DNA of 5,945 bases, from contig JAEWFB010000491.1 of NCBI GenBank assembly GCA_023389095.1, positions 1 through 5,945 on the forward strand, read 5' to 3'. Positions 1-5,557 of the stretch are shown piece after piece. Both the position numbers and the translations under genes were made by a program. The DNA is from Actinomycetes bacterium. Lineage in GTDB: Bacteria; Actinomycetota; Actinomycetes; Actinomycetales; Dermatophilaceae. Below the pieces are notes generated by a model. That model searched no databases and was not told the DNA's origin. It saw only the letters and a program-made list of their open reading frames with translations. Position 1 is the first letter of the stretch, and every line of letters begins with the position of its first letter.

Positions 1-1
1 G

Positions 2-1573
2 GACATGGGCGCCAGGGACGTCGCGGTCCTGCGCCGCGGCACCGAGGTACGGATCCCGGTCGAGGACCTCGGCGTCGGCGACCACTTCGTGGTGCGCCCC
101 CGCGAGAAGGTCGCCACCGACGGCACCGTCGTCGACGGCCACTCCGCCCTCGACGAGTCGATGCTGACCGGCGAGCCCGTCCCGGTCGAGGTCGGCCCCG
201 GCGACGCCGTCGTCGGCGCCACGGTCAACGCCGGCGGGCGGCTCGTCGTGCGGGCGACACGCGTCGGCTCCGACACGCAGCTCGCACAGATGGCGCGGCT
301 CGTCGAGGAGGCCCAGAACGGCAAGGCGCAGGTGCAGCGGCTCGCCGACCGCGTGTCCGGGATCTTCGTGCCCGTCGTCATCACGCTGGCCGTGGCGACG
401 CTCGGGTTCTGGCTCGGTACCGGCGGCGGCGCGGTCGCGGCGTTCACGGCCGCCGTGGCCGTGCTCATCATCGCCTGCCCGTGCGCCCTCGGCCTGGCGA
501 CGCCGACCGCGCTCATGGTCGGCACCGGCCGCGGCGCCCAGCTCGGCATCCTCATCAAGGGCCCGGAGGTGCTCGAGTCCACCCGACGCGTCGACACCGT
601 GGTGCTCGACAAGACCGGCACCGTCACGACCGGCCAGATGCGGCTGCGCGACGTCGTGCCGGCCGCTGGTGAGACGGCCGACGACGTGCTGCGGCTCGCC
701 GGGGCCGTCGAGGACGCGTCGGAGCACCCGATCGCGCGGGCCGTCGCGTCGGGGGCGCGGGAGCGGCTGGGTTCGGACGCGCTGCCACCCGTCACGGGCT
801 TCGTGAGCACCGACGGGCTCGGCGTCCAGGGCGTCGTCGGCGACGCGTCCGGTACGGGCGGGTCACGGGCCGTCGTCGTCGGACGCGCGTCGTTCGTCGA
901 GGACTGGGCCGTCAGTGTGCCGGACGAGCTCACCGACGCGCTGCACCGGGCGGAGGGGTCGGGCGGCACCGCCGTCGTCGTCGCGTGGGACGGTGCGGCG
1001 CGCGGCGTCGTCGTCGTGGCCGACGCCGTGAAACCGACGTCGGCAGAGGCGATCTCGCAGCTGCGTGGCCTGGGACTGCGGCCCGTGCTGCTGACCGGTG
1101 ACAACGCCGCGACCGCACGTGCAGTGGCGGCCGAGGTCGGCATCGCCCCGGACGACGTCGTCGCCGAGGTGCTCCCCGCCGACAAGGTGGCGGTCGTGAC
1201 GCGCCTGCAGGAGCAGGGACGCGTGGTCGCGATGGTCGGCGACGGCGTCAACGACGCGGCCGCGCTGGCCCGGGCCGACCTCGGGCTGGCGATGGGCACC
1301 GGCACCGACGTCGCCATCGAGGCGAGCGACCTCACCCTCGTGCGAGGGGACCTGCGGGTGGCGGCCGACGCGATCCGCCTGTCGCGCCGGACCCTCGCGA
1401 CGATCCGGGGCAACCTCTTCTGGGCCTTCGCCTACAACGTCGCGGCCCTGCCGCTCGCGGCCGCGGGGCTGCTCAACCCGATGCTCGCCGGCGCGGCGAT
1501 GGCCTTCTCGTCGGTCTTCGTCGTGACGAACAGCCAGCGCCTGCGCACCTTCCGCGGCACGACGACCCCCTGA
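2..1573 (+). CDS. copA: Copper-transporting P1B-type ATPase (CopA-like), 5' end cut off
   Basis: This is an inner-membrane pump that uses ATP to export a soft metal, most likely Cu+. The frame is open to the left edge, so the start lies outside the window; residues here are numbered from the Met at nt 5. Visible in order are the actuator-domain TGE (55-57), a membrane segment (about 120-138), the TM6 metal site CPC (158-160) followed by ALGLATPTAL, the phosphorylated Asp of DKTGT (D202), the HP motif of the nucleotide-binding domain (H241-P242), TGDN (364-367) and GDGVND (412-417). Near the C terminus are YN (477-478) and MxxSS (M499, S502-S503). In this family the CPC, YN and MxxSS set marks the Cu+ subgroup P1B-1. 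Full-length CopA proteins are usually 700-800 residues, so roughly 200 residues are missing: any N-terminal HMA domains and the first membrane helices. Ag+ transport is also possible. No copper regulator or chaperone gene is in view. The gene ends convergently with purB. Confidence 0.96.
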   Translation, partial: DMGARDVAVLRRGTEVRIPVEDLGVGDHFVVRPREKVATDGTVVDGHSALDESMLTGEPVPVEVGPGDAVVGATVNAGGRLVVRATRVGSDTQLAQMARLVEEAQNGKAQVQRLADRVSGIFVPVVITLAVATLGFWLGTGGGAVAAFTAAVAVLIIACPCALGLATPTALMVGTGRGAQLGILIKGPEVLESTRRVDTVVLDKTGTVTTGQMRLRDVVPAAGETADDVLRLAGAVEDASEHPIARAVASGARERLGSDALPPVTGFVSTDGLGVQGVVGDASGTGGSRAVVVGRASFVEDWAVSVPDELTDALHRAEGSGGTAVVVAWDGAARGVVVVADAVKPTSAEAISQLRGLGLRPVLLTGDNAATARAVAAEVGIAPDDVVAEVLPADKVAVVTRLQEQGRVVAMVGDGVNDAAALARADLGLAMGTGTDVAIEASDLTLVRGDLRVAADAIRLSRRTLATIRGNLFWAFAYNVAALPLAAAGLLNPMLAGAAMAFSSVFVVTNSQRLRTFRGTTTP

Positions 1574-1609
1574 CCCGGACCCTTGGCCCGGACCCGACGC
1601 CACCCGAAT

Positions 1610-1684
1610 CCGCAACACACCGAGCAGTTGCCAACCCGTCCGGGTTATTCCAGCCGGACCTGGCAACTACTCGGTGTGTTGCGG
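1610..1684. repeat. Long near-perfect inverted repeat between convergent genes; possible bidirectional terminator
   Basis: The arms are 1610-1633 and 1661-1684, 24 bp each, and pair at 23 of 24 positions. The only mismatch is C1625 against A1669. Between the arms, GTCCGG (1638-1643) and CCGGAC (1654-1659) form a second, 6-bp stem with a 10-nt loop, so the whole element can fold as one long hairpin with a small internal bulge. It lies 37 nt after the ATPase stop and 43 nt beyond the purB stop, where a shared terminator would be expected. No run of T follows it on either strand, so it is not a classical intrinsic terminator. In RNA copied in the purB direction the one mismatch becomes a G-U pair, while in the other direction it is C-A. 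No flanking target-site duplication is visible. It could equally be one copy of a dispersed palindromic family. The repeat is certain; its role is inferred. Confidence 0.9.
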
Positions 1685-1727
1685 GGTGACGGCCCGGGGG
1701 CGATCGCGGGGTCGACGTGGGGCGGGG

Positions 1728-3140
1728 TCAGGGGAGGTAGTCGTCGACGAGACGGCTCGCGAGGGCGGTGTAGGTCTGCGGCGTCAGGGCGACGAACCGC
1801 GCCTCGACGTCGGCCGGCAGGCCCAGGCCGTGGACGAACTCGCGCACCTCGTCACCGCCGACGCGACGCCCACGCGTCAGCTCCTTGAGCCGCTCGTACG
1901 GCTCCTCCATGCCGGGCACCCCCTGGGCGCCGAGGGCTCGCATCGCCGACTGGATCGGCTCGCCGAGCACCTCCCAGTTGGCCTCGAGGTCGGCCGCCAT
2001 GCGCTCGGGCACGGCGTCGAGCCCGGCGAGACCGCGCGAGACGTTGTCGAGCGCGAGCAGGCTGTGGCCGAAGGCCGAGCCGATGTTGCGCTGCATCGAG
2101 GAGTCGGTCAGGTCGCGCTGCAGCCGGCTCTGCACGAGCGTGCCGCCGAGGACGTCGAGGAGGGCGTTGCTCACCTCGAGGTTGGCCTCGGCGTTCTCGA
2201 AGCGGATCGGGTTGACCTTGTGCGGCATCGTGCTCGACCCGACCGTGCCCTGGCCGCGGACCTGGGCGAAGTAGCCCATCGAGATGTAGGTCCACACGTC
2301 GGTGCACAGGTTGTGCAGGATGCGGTTGAAGCGGGCCACGTCGGCGTAGAGCTCGGCCTGCCAGTCGTGGCTCTCGATCTGGGTCGTCAGCGGGTTCCAC
2401 GTGAGGCCGAGGCCCTCGACGAACGAGCGCGACACGGCCGGCCAGTCGACGTCGGGCAGGGCGAGGGCGTGCGCGCCGAACGTGCCGGTGGCGCCGTTGA
2501 ACTTGCCGAGGTACTCCTGAGCGCCGATGCGGCGCAGCTGACGGCCGAGGCGGTGCGCGAGGACGGCGAGCTCCTTGCCCATCGTCGTCGGCGTCGCCGG
2601 CTGTCCGTGCGTGTGGGCGAGCAGCGGCACGTCCTTGAGCTCGCGGGCCATCGTCGCGACCTGCTCGACGAGGGCCTGCGCCCGGGGAAGCCACACCTGC
2701 TCCACGGCGCCCTTGACCATGAGGGCGTAGGACAGGTTGTTGATGTCCTCGCTCGTGCAGCCGAAGTGGATCAGCTCGGCGAGGCCCCGATCGGCCTCGG
2801 CCGGCGCGATCTCGGCGAGCCGCTTCTTGAGGAAGTACTCGACGGCCTTGACGTCGTGCACCGTGACCCGCTCGATCTCACCGAGCTCGGCCACCTCGTC
2901 GGTGCCGAAGTCGTCGACGACCTGGCGCAGCGCGGCGACCTCGTCGTCGGTCAGGGCCCGGACGCCCGGCACGACGCCGTTGCTCGTCTGGTGGATGAGC
3001 CACTCGACCTCGACGTGGACGCGCCGGCGGTTGAGCGCAGCCTCGGACAGGTGGTCGACGAGCGGGGCGACCGCGCCGCGGTAGCGGCCGTCGAGCGCGC
3101 CGAGGGCGATGGGCGGGGTCGCGTCAGCGAGGGAAGCCAT
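1728..3140 (-). CDS. purB: Adenylosuccinate lyase
   Basis: This enzyme catalyses two fumarate-releasing steps of purine synthesis: SAICAR to AICAR, and adenylosuccinate to AMP. It is a cytosolic homotetramer of the fumarase/aspartase superfamily. With the chosen start the protein has 470 residues, close to the 456 of E. coli PurB. Visible features are LGALDGRYR near the N terminus (13-21), HDVKAVEYF (95-103), TSEDINN (129-135), the catalytic-His region HTHGQPATP (176-184, H178 being the likely general acid) and the flexible signature loop GSSTMPHKVNPIRFENAE (301-318) carrying the catalytic serine (S302 or S303). The domains look complete and unbroken. Two ATGs lie 9 nt apart, at 3149 and 3140. 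I chose 3140 because GGGAGG abuts the upstream ATG directly but sits 9 nt before the downstream one. The gene follows the second VOC gene by 66 nt on the same strand and may be the last gene of that unit. It converges on the copper ATPase. Confidence 0.97.
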   Translation of the reverse strand: MASLADATPPIALGALDGRYRGAVAPLVDHLSEAALNRRRVHVEVEWLIHQTSNGVVPGVRALTDDEVAALRQVVDDFGTDEVAELGEIERVTVHDVKAVEYFLKKRLAEIAPAEADRGLAELIHFGCTSEDINNLSYALMVKGAVEQVWLPRAQALVEQVATMARELKDVPLLAHTHGQPATPTTMGKELAVLAHRLGRQLRRIGAQEYLGKFNGATGTFGAHALALPDVDWPAVSRSFVEGLGLTWNPLTTQIESHDWQAELYADVARFNRILHNLCTDVWTYISMGYFAQVRGQGTVGSSTMPHKVNPIRFENAEANLEVSNALLDVLGGTLVQSRLQRDLTDSSMQRNIGSAFGHSLLALDNVSRGLAGLDAVPERMAADLEANWEVLGEPIQSAMRALGAQGVPGMEEPYERLKELTRGRRVGGDEVREFVHGLGLPADVEARFVALTPQTYTALASRLVDDYLP

Positions 3141-3149
3141 GGCCGACAT

Positions 3150-3155
3150 CCTCCC
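3150..3155 (-). promoter_or_regulatory. Ribosome binding site of purB, decides the start
   Basis: The minus strand reads GGGAGG here. It touches the ATG at 3149 with no spacer but lies 9 nt upstream of the ATG at 3140, so it supports 3140 as the translation start. The evidence is spacing only. Confidence 0.65.
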
Positions 3156-3206
3156 AGAGCCCCGGAGGTGCCCCGTCCGCCGTCTCAGCGGTGCCCGGGC
3201 TTCCGG

Positions 3207-4085
3207 TCAGCCGCCCGACGCGTCGGTGCCCAGCACGCCGGTGCTGGCGGACGCGTCGGTGCTGGCGGACGCGTCGGTGCCCGAAGCGTCGGTGCCGCCG
3301 GACGCGTCGGGCAGCTGCAGCACCGAGAACGTCTCGCCCTGGGCCCCGGCGACGACCGCCATCCGGCCGTAGGGGGAGTCGAACGGCGCCTGGACGACGG
3401 AGCCGCCCAGGCTCATGACGCGGTCGGCCGCGGCGTCGGCGTCGGCCACCGCGAAGTAGGCCATCCAGTGCGACGGGACGTCGGCGGGCGCCTCGGCCGG
3501 GATCGCGCCGATGCCGGCGACCGGGGCGCCGCCGTCGCCGAGGGTGGCCACCGAGTAGCTGAACCCGCCCTCGCCGATCTCCTCGAGGTGCAGGCCCACG
3601 ACGTCGGAGTAGAAGGCCTGGCTGGCGGGGTAGTCGCGGCTCATCGACTCGGCCCAGCACAGCGAGCCCGGTTCACCCACGAGGTCGGTGCCGGTGTGCG
3701 ACCGCGCCTCCCACAGCCCGTAGGCCGCGCCGGCGGGGTCGGCGCCGACCGCGATGCGGCCCGCGTCGAGCACGTCCAACGGGCCGAGGAAGAAGATGCC
3801 GCCCGCGGCCTGCGCGGCCTCCACCGTGGCGTCGACGTCGTCGGTCGCGAGGTACACGGTCCACACGTCGCGCTGGCCGGGGTCGCCCGGGTCGCGCGCC
3901 ATGAGCCCGGCCACGACGTGGCCGTCCTGGCGGGCCATGACGTAGCCGCCGGCCTCGGGCGGGAGGTCCTCGAAGGTCCAGCCGAAGAGCGCGCCGTAGA
4001 AGTCGCGGGCCCGGGGCAGGTCGCCGACCATGACGTCGGCCCAGCACGGCGTTCCGGGGGCGAACCTCTCCTCGTGGACGGGCAC
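3207..4085 (-). CDS. Two-domain VOC (glyoxalase-fold) protein with repetitive C-terminal tail
   Basis: This is a vicinal oxygen chelate superfamily protein of 292 residues, with substrate unknown. It has two VOC modules. The first spans about 10-128: GTPCWADV at 11-18, FYGALFGW at 29-36, GLWEA at 123-127. The second spans about 138-256: GSLCWAES at 140-147, FYSDVVG at 158-164, GETFSVL at 250-256. From memory the layout resembles Mycobacterium tuberculosis Rv0577 (CFP32/TB27.3), a putative glyoxalase-like protein of about 260 residues. The extra length is the last 33 residues, five Asp-Ala-Ser repeats in a Gly/Thr/Ser-rich stretch with no predicted fold. The start is a GTG, chosen because AGGAGGA lies 5 nt upstream and because it aligns with the start of its neighbour; the frame stays open further upstream, into the neighbour's coding region. 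No signal peptide or membrane segment is seen. It is a tandem paralogue of the VOC gene 52 nt upstream. Methylglyoxal detoxification, a ring-cleaving dioxygenase or a binding protein are all possible, and the sequence does not decide. Confidence 0.9.
   Translation of the reverse strand: MPVHEERFAPGTPCWADVMVGDLPRARDFYGALFGWTFEDLPPEAGGYVMARQDGHVVAGLMARDPGDPGQRDVWTVYLATDDVDATVEAAQAAGGIFFLGPLDVLDAGRIAVGADPAGAAYGLWEARSHTGTDLVGEPGSLCWAESMSRDYPASQAFYSDVVGLHLEEIGEGGFSYSVATLGDGGAPVAGIGAIPAEAPADVPSHWMAYFAVADADAAADRVMSLGGSVVQAPFDSPYGRMAVVAGAQGETFSVLQLPDASGGTDASGTDASASTDASASTGVLGTDASGG
3211..3309. repeat. In-frame tandem repeats coding the DAS-rich tail of a VOC protein
   Basis: Two perfect 18-bp copies (3241-3258 and 3259-3276) are flanked by a 15-bp variant (3277-3291), an 18-bp variant (3292-3309) and two more diverged 15-bp units (3211-3225 and 3226-3240). 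Most units contain the 9-mer GACGCGTCG. All unit lengths are multiples of three, so gain or loss of a unit keeps the frame. On the minus strand they encode Asp-Ala-Ser-centred units of 5 or 6 residues. The array ends just before the VOC stop codon. Confidence 0.9.
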
Positions 4086-4090
4086 GGTGT

Positions 4091-4097
4091 TCCTCCT
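4091..4097 (-). promoter_or_regulatory. Strong ribosome binding site of the downstream VOC gene
   Basis: The minus strand reads AGGAGGA, 5 nt before the GTG at 4085. It is the best Shine-Dalgarno sequence in the window and decides this start over codons further upstream in the same open frame. Confidence 0.8.
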
Positions 4098-4137
4098 GCG
4101 GTCGGTGTGCCGGGGTGCAGGGTGTCCGTACCCGCGT

Positions 4138-4908
4138 TCAGTCGAGGTCGGGCACCAGGAGCGAGAACACCTCGCCCTCCGGACCTGCGAGCACCGCCCC
4201 GACGCCGTACGGGCCGTCGAAGGGGCCCTGCAGCAGCGTCGCACCCAGGTCGAGGGCGCGCGCCATGGACGACACGACGTTGTGGGTCGCGAACGAGGCC
4301 ACCCAGTGCGACGGGATCTCGGCCGGCCACTCGTCGTCGATCTCGGACAGGCCGTAGGCCGGGTTGCCGTCGCCGGTGTGGGCCGTGGCCCAGCGCGGGC
4401 CGCCGGGCTCGGTCTCGTCGGTGAAGTCGTGGCCGAAGACGCCGAGCTGGAAGTGCTGCACGCGGTCGTAGTCGCGGGTCAGCAGCTCGTTCCACGTCAG
4501 CGACCCGGGCTCGTCGAGGACGCCGGAGCCGGACAGGTCGCCGGGCTCCCAAACCCCGAAGTACGCGCCGCCCGGGTCGACGGCCACGAGCGTGCGGGCC
4601 AGCGCCCCGATCGACACCGGCCGGCCGAGGACGCGTCCGCCGTGGGCGCGCACGGCCGTCGCCGCGGCCTCGATGTCGCCGACGCGCAGGTACGTCGTCC
4701 ACTGGCTCGCCACGGGGGCGTTCGAGGGTTTGCGGCTGAGGCCGGCGACGGGCTGGCCGCCGAGCAGCGCCATGGTGTAGCCACCGGTGGCGGCATCGCC
4801 GCTCAGCCACGTCCAGCCGAACAGGTCGGCGTAGAACTGCTTGGCACGGGGCACGTCGGTCGTGAGCAGGTCCACCCAGCAGGGGGACCCGTAGGGGTAA
4901 TCGGGCAC
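4138..4908 (-). CDS. Two-domain VOC (glyoxalase-fold) protein
   Basis: This is a vicinal oxygen chelate superfamily protein of 256 residues, close to the usual length of the CFP32-like group. The first module spans about 8-122, with GSPCWVDL (7-14), FYADLFGW (25-32) and FGVWEP (117-122). The second spans about 134-253, with GSLTWNEL (135-142), PSHWVASFA (199-207) and GEVFSLLVP (245-253). In the second module the usual FY...FGW stretch reads HFQLGVFGH (152-160), so that half has drifted. Acidic residues sit at the first and last strands of the modules (D13, E121, E141, E246), where VOC enzymes often hold metal ligands, but I cannot say that metal is bound. No signal peptide or membrane helix is seen. 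The start is a GTG, 24 nt after the phosphatase stop, with no good Shine-Dalgarno sequence, so translation may depend on coupling to the upstream gene. It is a tandem paralogue of the next gene; both open with a G-[TS]-PCW-x-D block. The substrate is unknown. Confidence 0.92.
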   Translation of the reverse strand: MPDYPYGSPCWVDLLTTDVPRAKQFYADLFGWTWLSGDAATGGYTMALLGGQPVAGLSRKPSNAPVASQWTTYLRVGDIEAAATAVRAHGGRVLGRPVSIGALARTLVAVDPGGAYFGVWEPGDLSGSGVLDEPGSLTWNELLTRDYDRVQHFQLGVFGHDFTDETEPGGPRWATAHTGDGNPAYGLSEIDDEWPAEIPSHWVASFATHNVVSSMARALDLGATLLQGPFDGPYGVGAVLAGPEGEVFSLLVPDLD

Positions 4909-4932
4909 GGTGGGGCTCAGGTCTCGCTCAGG

Positions 4933-5454
4933 TCAGGGGAGGGGGCGGGCGCGCTGGACCTCCAGCGCATCCCTGACGTGGTCGAGGATGCCATGACAGG
5001 CGGCCTCGACCTCGGTGAAGCACCTGGCGAAATGGTCCTCACCCCCGTACCAGGGGTCGCTCGTCTCGAGGGTGCCGGCCTCGACCGCGGCGGGGTCGAA
5101 CTCGCGGACGAGCCGGATCTTGTGCCGGTTGGACGGCGTGCGGGCGAGCCGCTGGAGCGTGCGCACGTGCCCCTCGTCCGAGGCGAGCACGAGGTCGATG
5201 TCGTCGAACTCCTCCGGGTCGAACTCGCGGGCACGGTGGCGCGACCCGTCGTAGCCGTGCTCGGCGAGGACGGCGACGGTGCGCGGGTCGGCGTGCTCGC
5301 CGACGTGCCAGTCGCCGGTGCCGCTCGAGGTGACGCGGACGTGGCCCTCGAGGCCGGCGTCCGCGACGAGCGACTGGAGGATGACGTGCCCCATCGGCGA
5401 CCTGCAGATGTTGCCACTGCACACGAACGTGACGTGGAGGGGGCTAGACGACAT
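4933..5454 (-). CDS. ptpA: Low-molecular-weight protein tyrosine phosphatase, PtpA-like
   Basis: This cytosolic (or exported without signal peptide) phosphatase removes phosphate from tyrosine, usually through a cysteinyl-phosphate intermediate. The 173-residue protein opens with PLHVTFVC and carries the P-loop CSGNICRS, matching the family signature CX5R[ST]: nucleophile C12, phosphate-binding R18, S19. It then shows SSGTGDWHVGEHAD (43-56) and the general-acid loop DPWYGG with D133. All catalytic residues are present. From memory it strongly resembles M. tuberculosis PtpA (163 residues), including the V-T-S-[SA]-G-T-G-[DN]-W-H-V-G stretch; some relatives instead act as arsenate reductases or on exopolysaccharide kinases. 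No tyrosine kinase or arsenic gene is in view. The start at 5454 aligns with the PtpA N terminus, while an ATG 9 nt upstream (5463) would add M-G-T. Neither has a Shine-Dalgarno sequence. The gene heads a same-strand run with two VOC genes and purB, and is divergent from the NTF2-like gene. Confidence 0.94.
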   Translation of the reverse strand: MSSSPLHVTFVCSGNICRSPMGHVILQSLVADAGLEGHVRVTSSGTGDWHVGEHADPRTVAVLAEHGYDGSRHRAREFDPEEFDDIDLVLASDEGHVRTLQRLARTPSNRHKIRLVREFDPAAVEAGTLETSDPWYGGEDHFARCFTEVEAACHGILDHVRDALEVQRARPLP

Positions 5455-5476
5455 GGTGCCCATTGAACACCGCAGA

Positions 5477-5510
5477 TGCCCGAACGGTGCCCGAAGTGCG
5501 TACATTCGGG
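5477..5510. promoter_or_regulatory. Cluster of short direct and inverted repeats in a divergent intergenic region; possible operator
   Basis: TGCCCGAA occurs at 5477-5484 and again at 5488-5495, 11 bp apart, which is about one helical turn. The second copy also forms an inverted repeat, CCCGAA (5490-5495) with TTCGGG (5505-5510), separated by 9 bp. The cluster lies between the divergent phosphatase and NTF2-like genes, where a regulator could control both. The repeats are directly visible; the operator role is inferred and no known regulator motif is recognised. Confidence 0.4.
5501..5506 (+). promoter_or_regulatory. Candidate -10 hexamer for the NTF2-like gene
   Basis: TACATT matches the actinobacterial TAnnnT -10 pattern, a rare AT-rich spot in this region, and would give a leader of about 45 nt before the ATG at 5558. 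No convincing -35 hexamer lies at 16-18 bp spacing. It overlaps the inverted repeat at 5490-5510, so a protein bound there could block it. Confidence 0.3.
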
Positions 5511-5557
5511 TGCTTCGTCGGGAGACGGCTGTCGGTGGTCGGTGCCACGGTGGCTCC

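Noticed and set aside
1574..1595. 9-bp direct repeat CCCGGACCC (1574-1582 and 1587-1595) just after the ATPase stop
   Set aside because: It is short and low-complexity in a GC-rich region, with no evidence of function.
863..1666. Minus-strand frame antisense to the copper ATPase
   Set aside because: The opposite frame carries all P-type ATPase motifs; the apparent WQLLGVLR peptide at its start is only the palindrome arm read as protein.
1610..1684. MITE or insertion-sequence remnant
   Set aside because: No target-site duplication flanks the arms and no transposase fragment is nearby; it stays open as a dispersed palindrome but is not called as a mobile element.
3211..3309. CRISPR-like array
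   Set aside because: The units are 15-18 bp, directly adjacent without spacers, and in frame inside a coding sequence; no cas gene is present.
4086..4244. Upstream extension of the second VOC gene to 4244
   Set aside because: It would overlap the neighbouring VOC gene out of frame and add an Arg/Cys-rich segment; the GTG at 4085 has a strong ribosome binding site.
1674..4424. Very long + strand open frame (916 codons) antisense to purB and the VOC genes
   Set aside because: It is a GC-rich shadow: the product is Arg/Gly/Val/Asp/His-rich with no family motif, while the opposite strand holds clear enzymes with intact catalytic motifs.
4030..5466. 478-codon + strand open frame antisense to the VOC and phosphatase genes
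   Set aside because: It is the mirror of real coding sequence with composition typical of antisense GC-rich frames and no recognisable domain.
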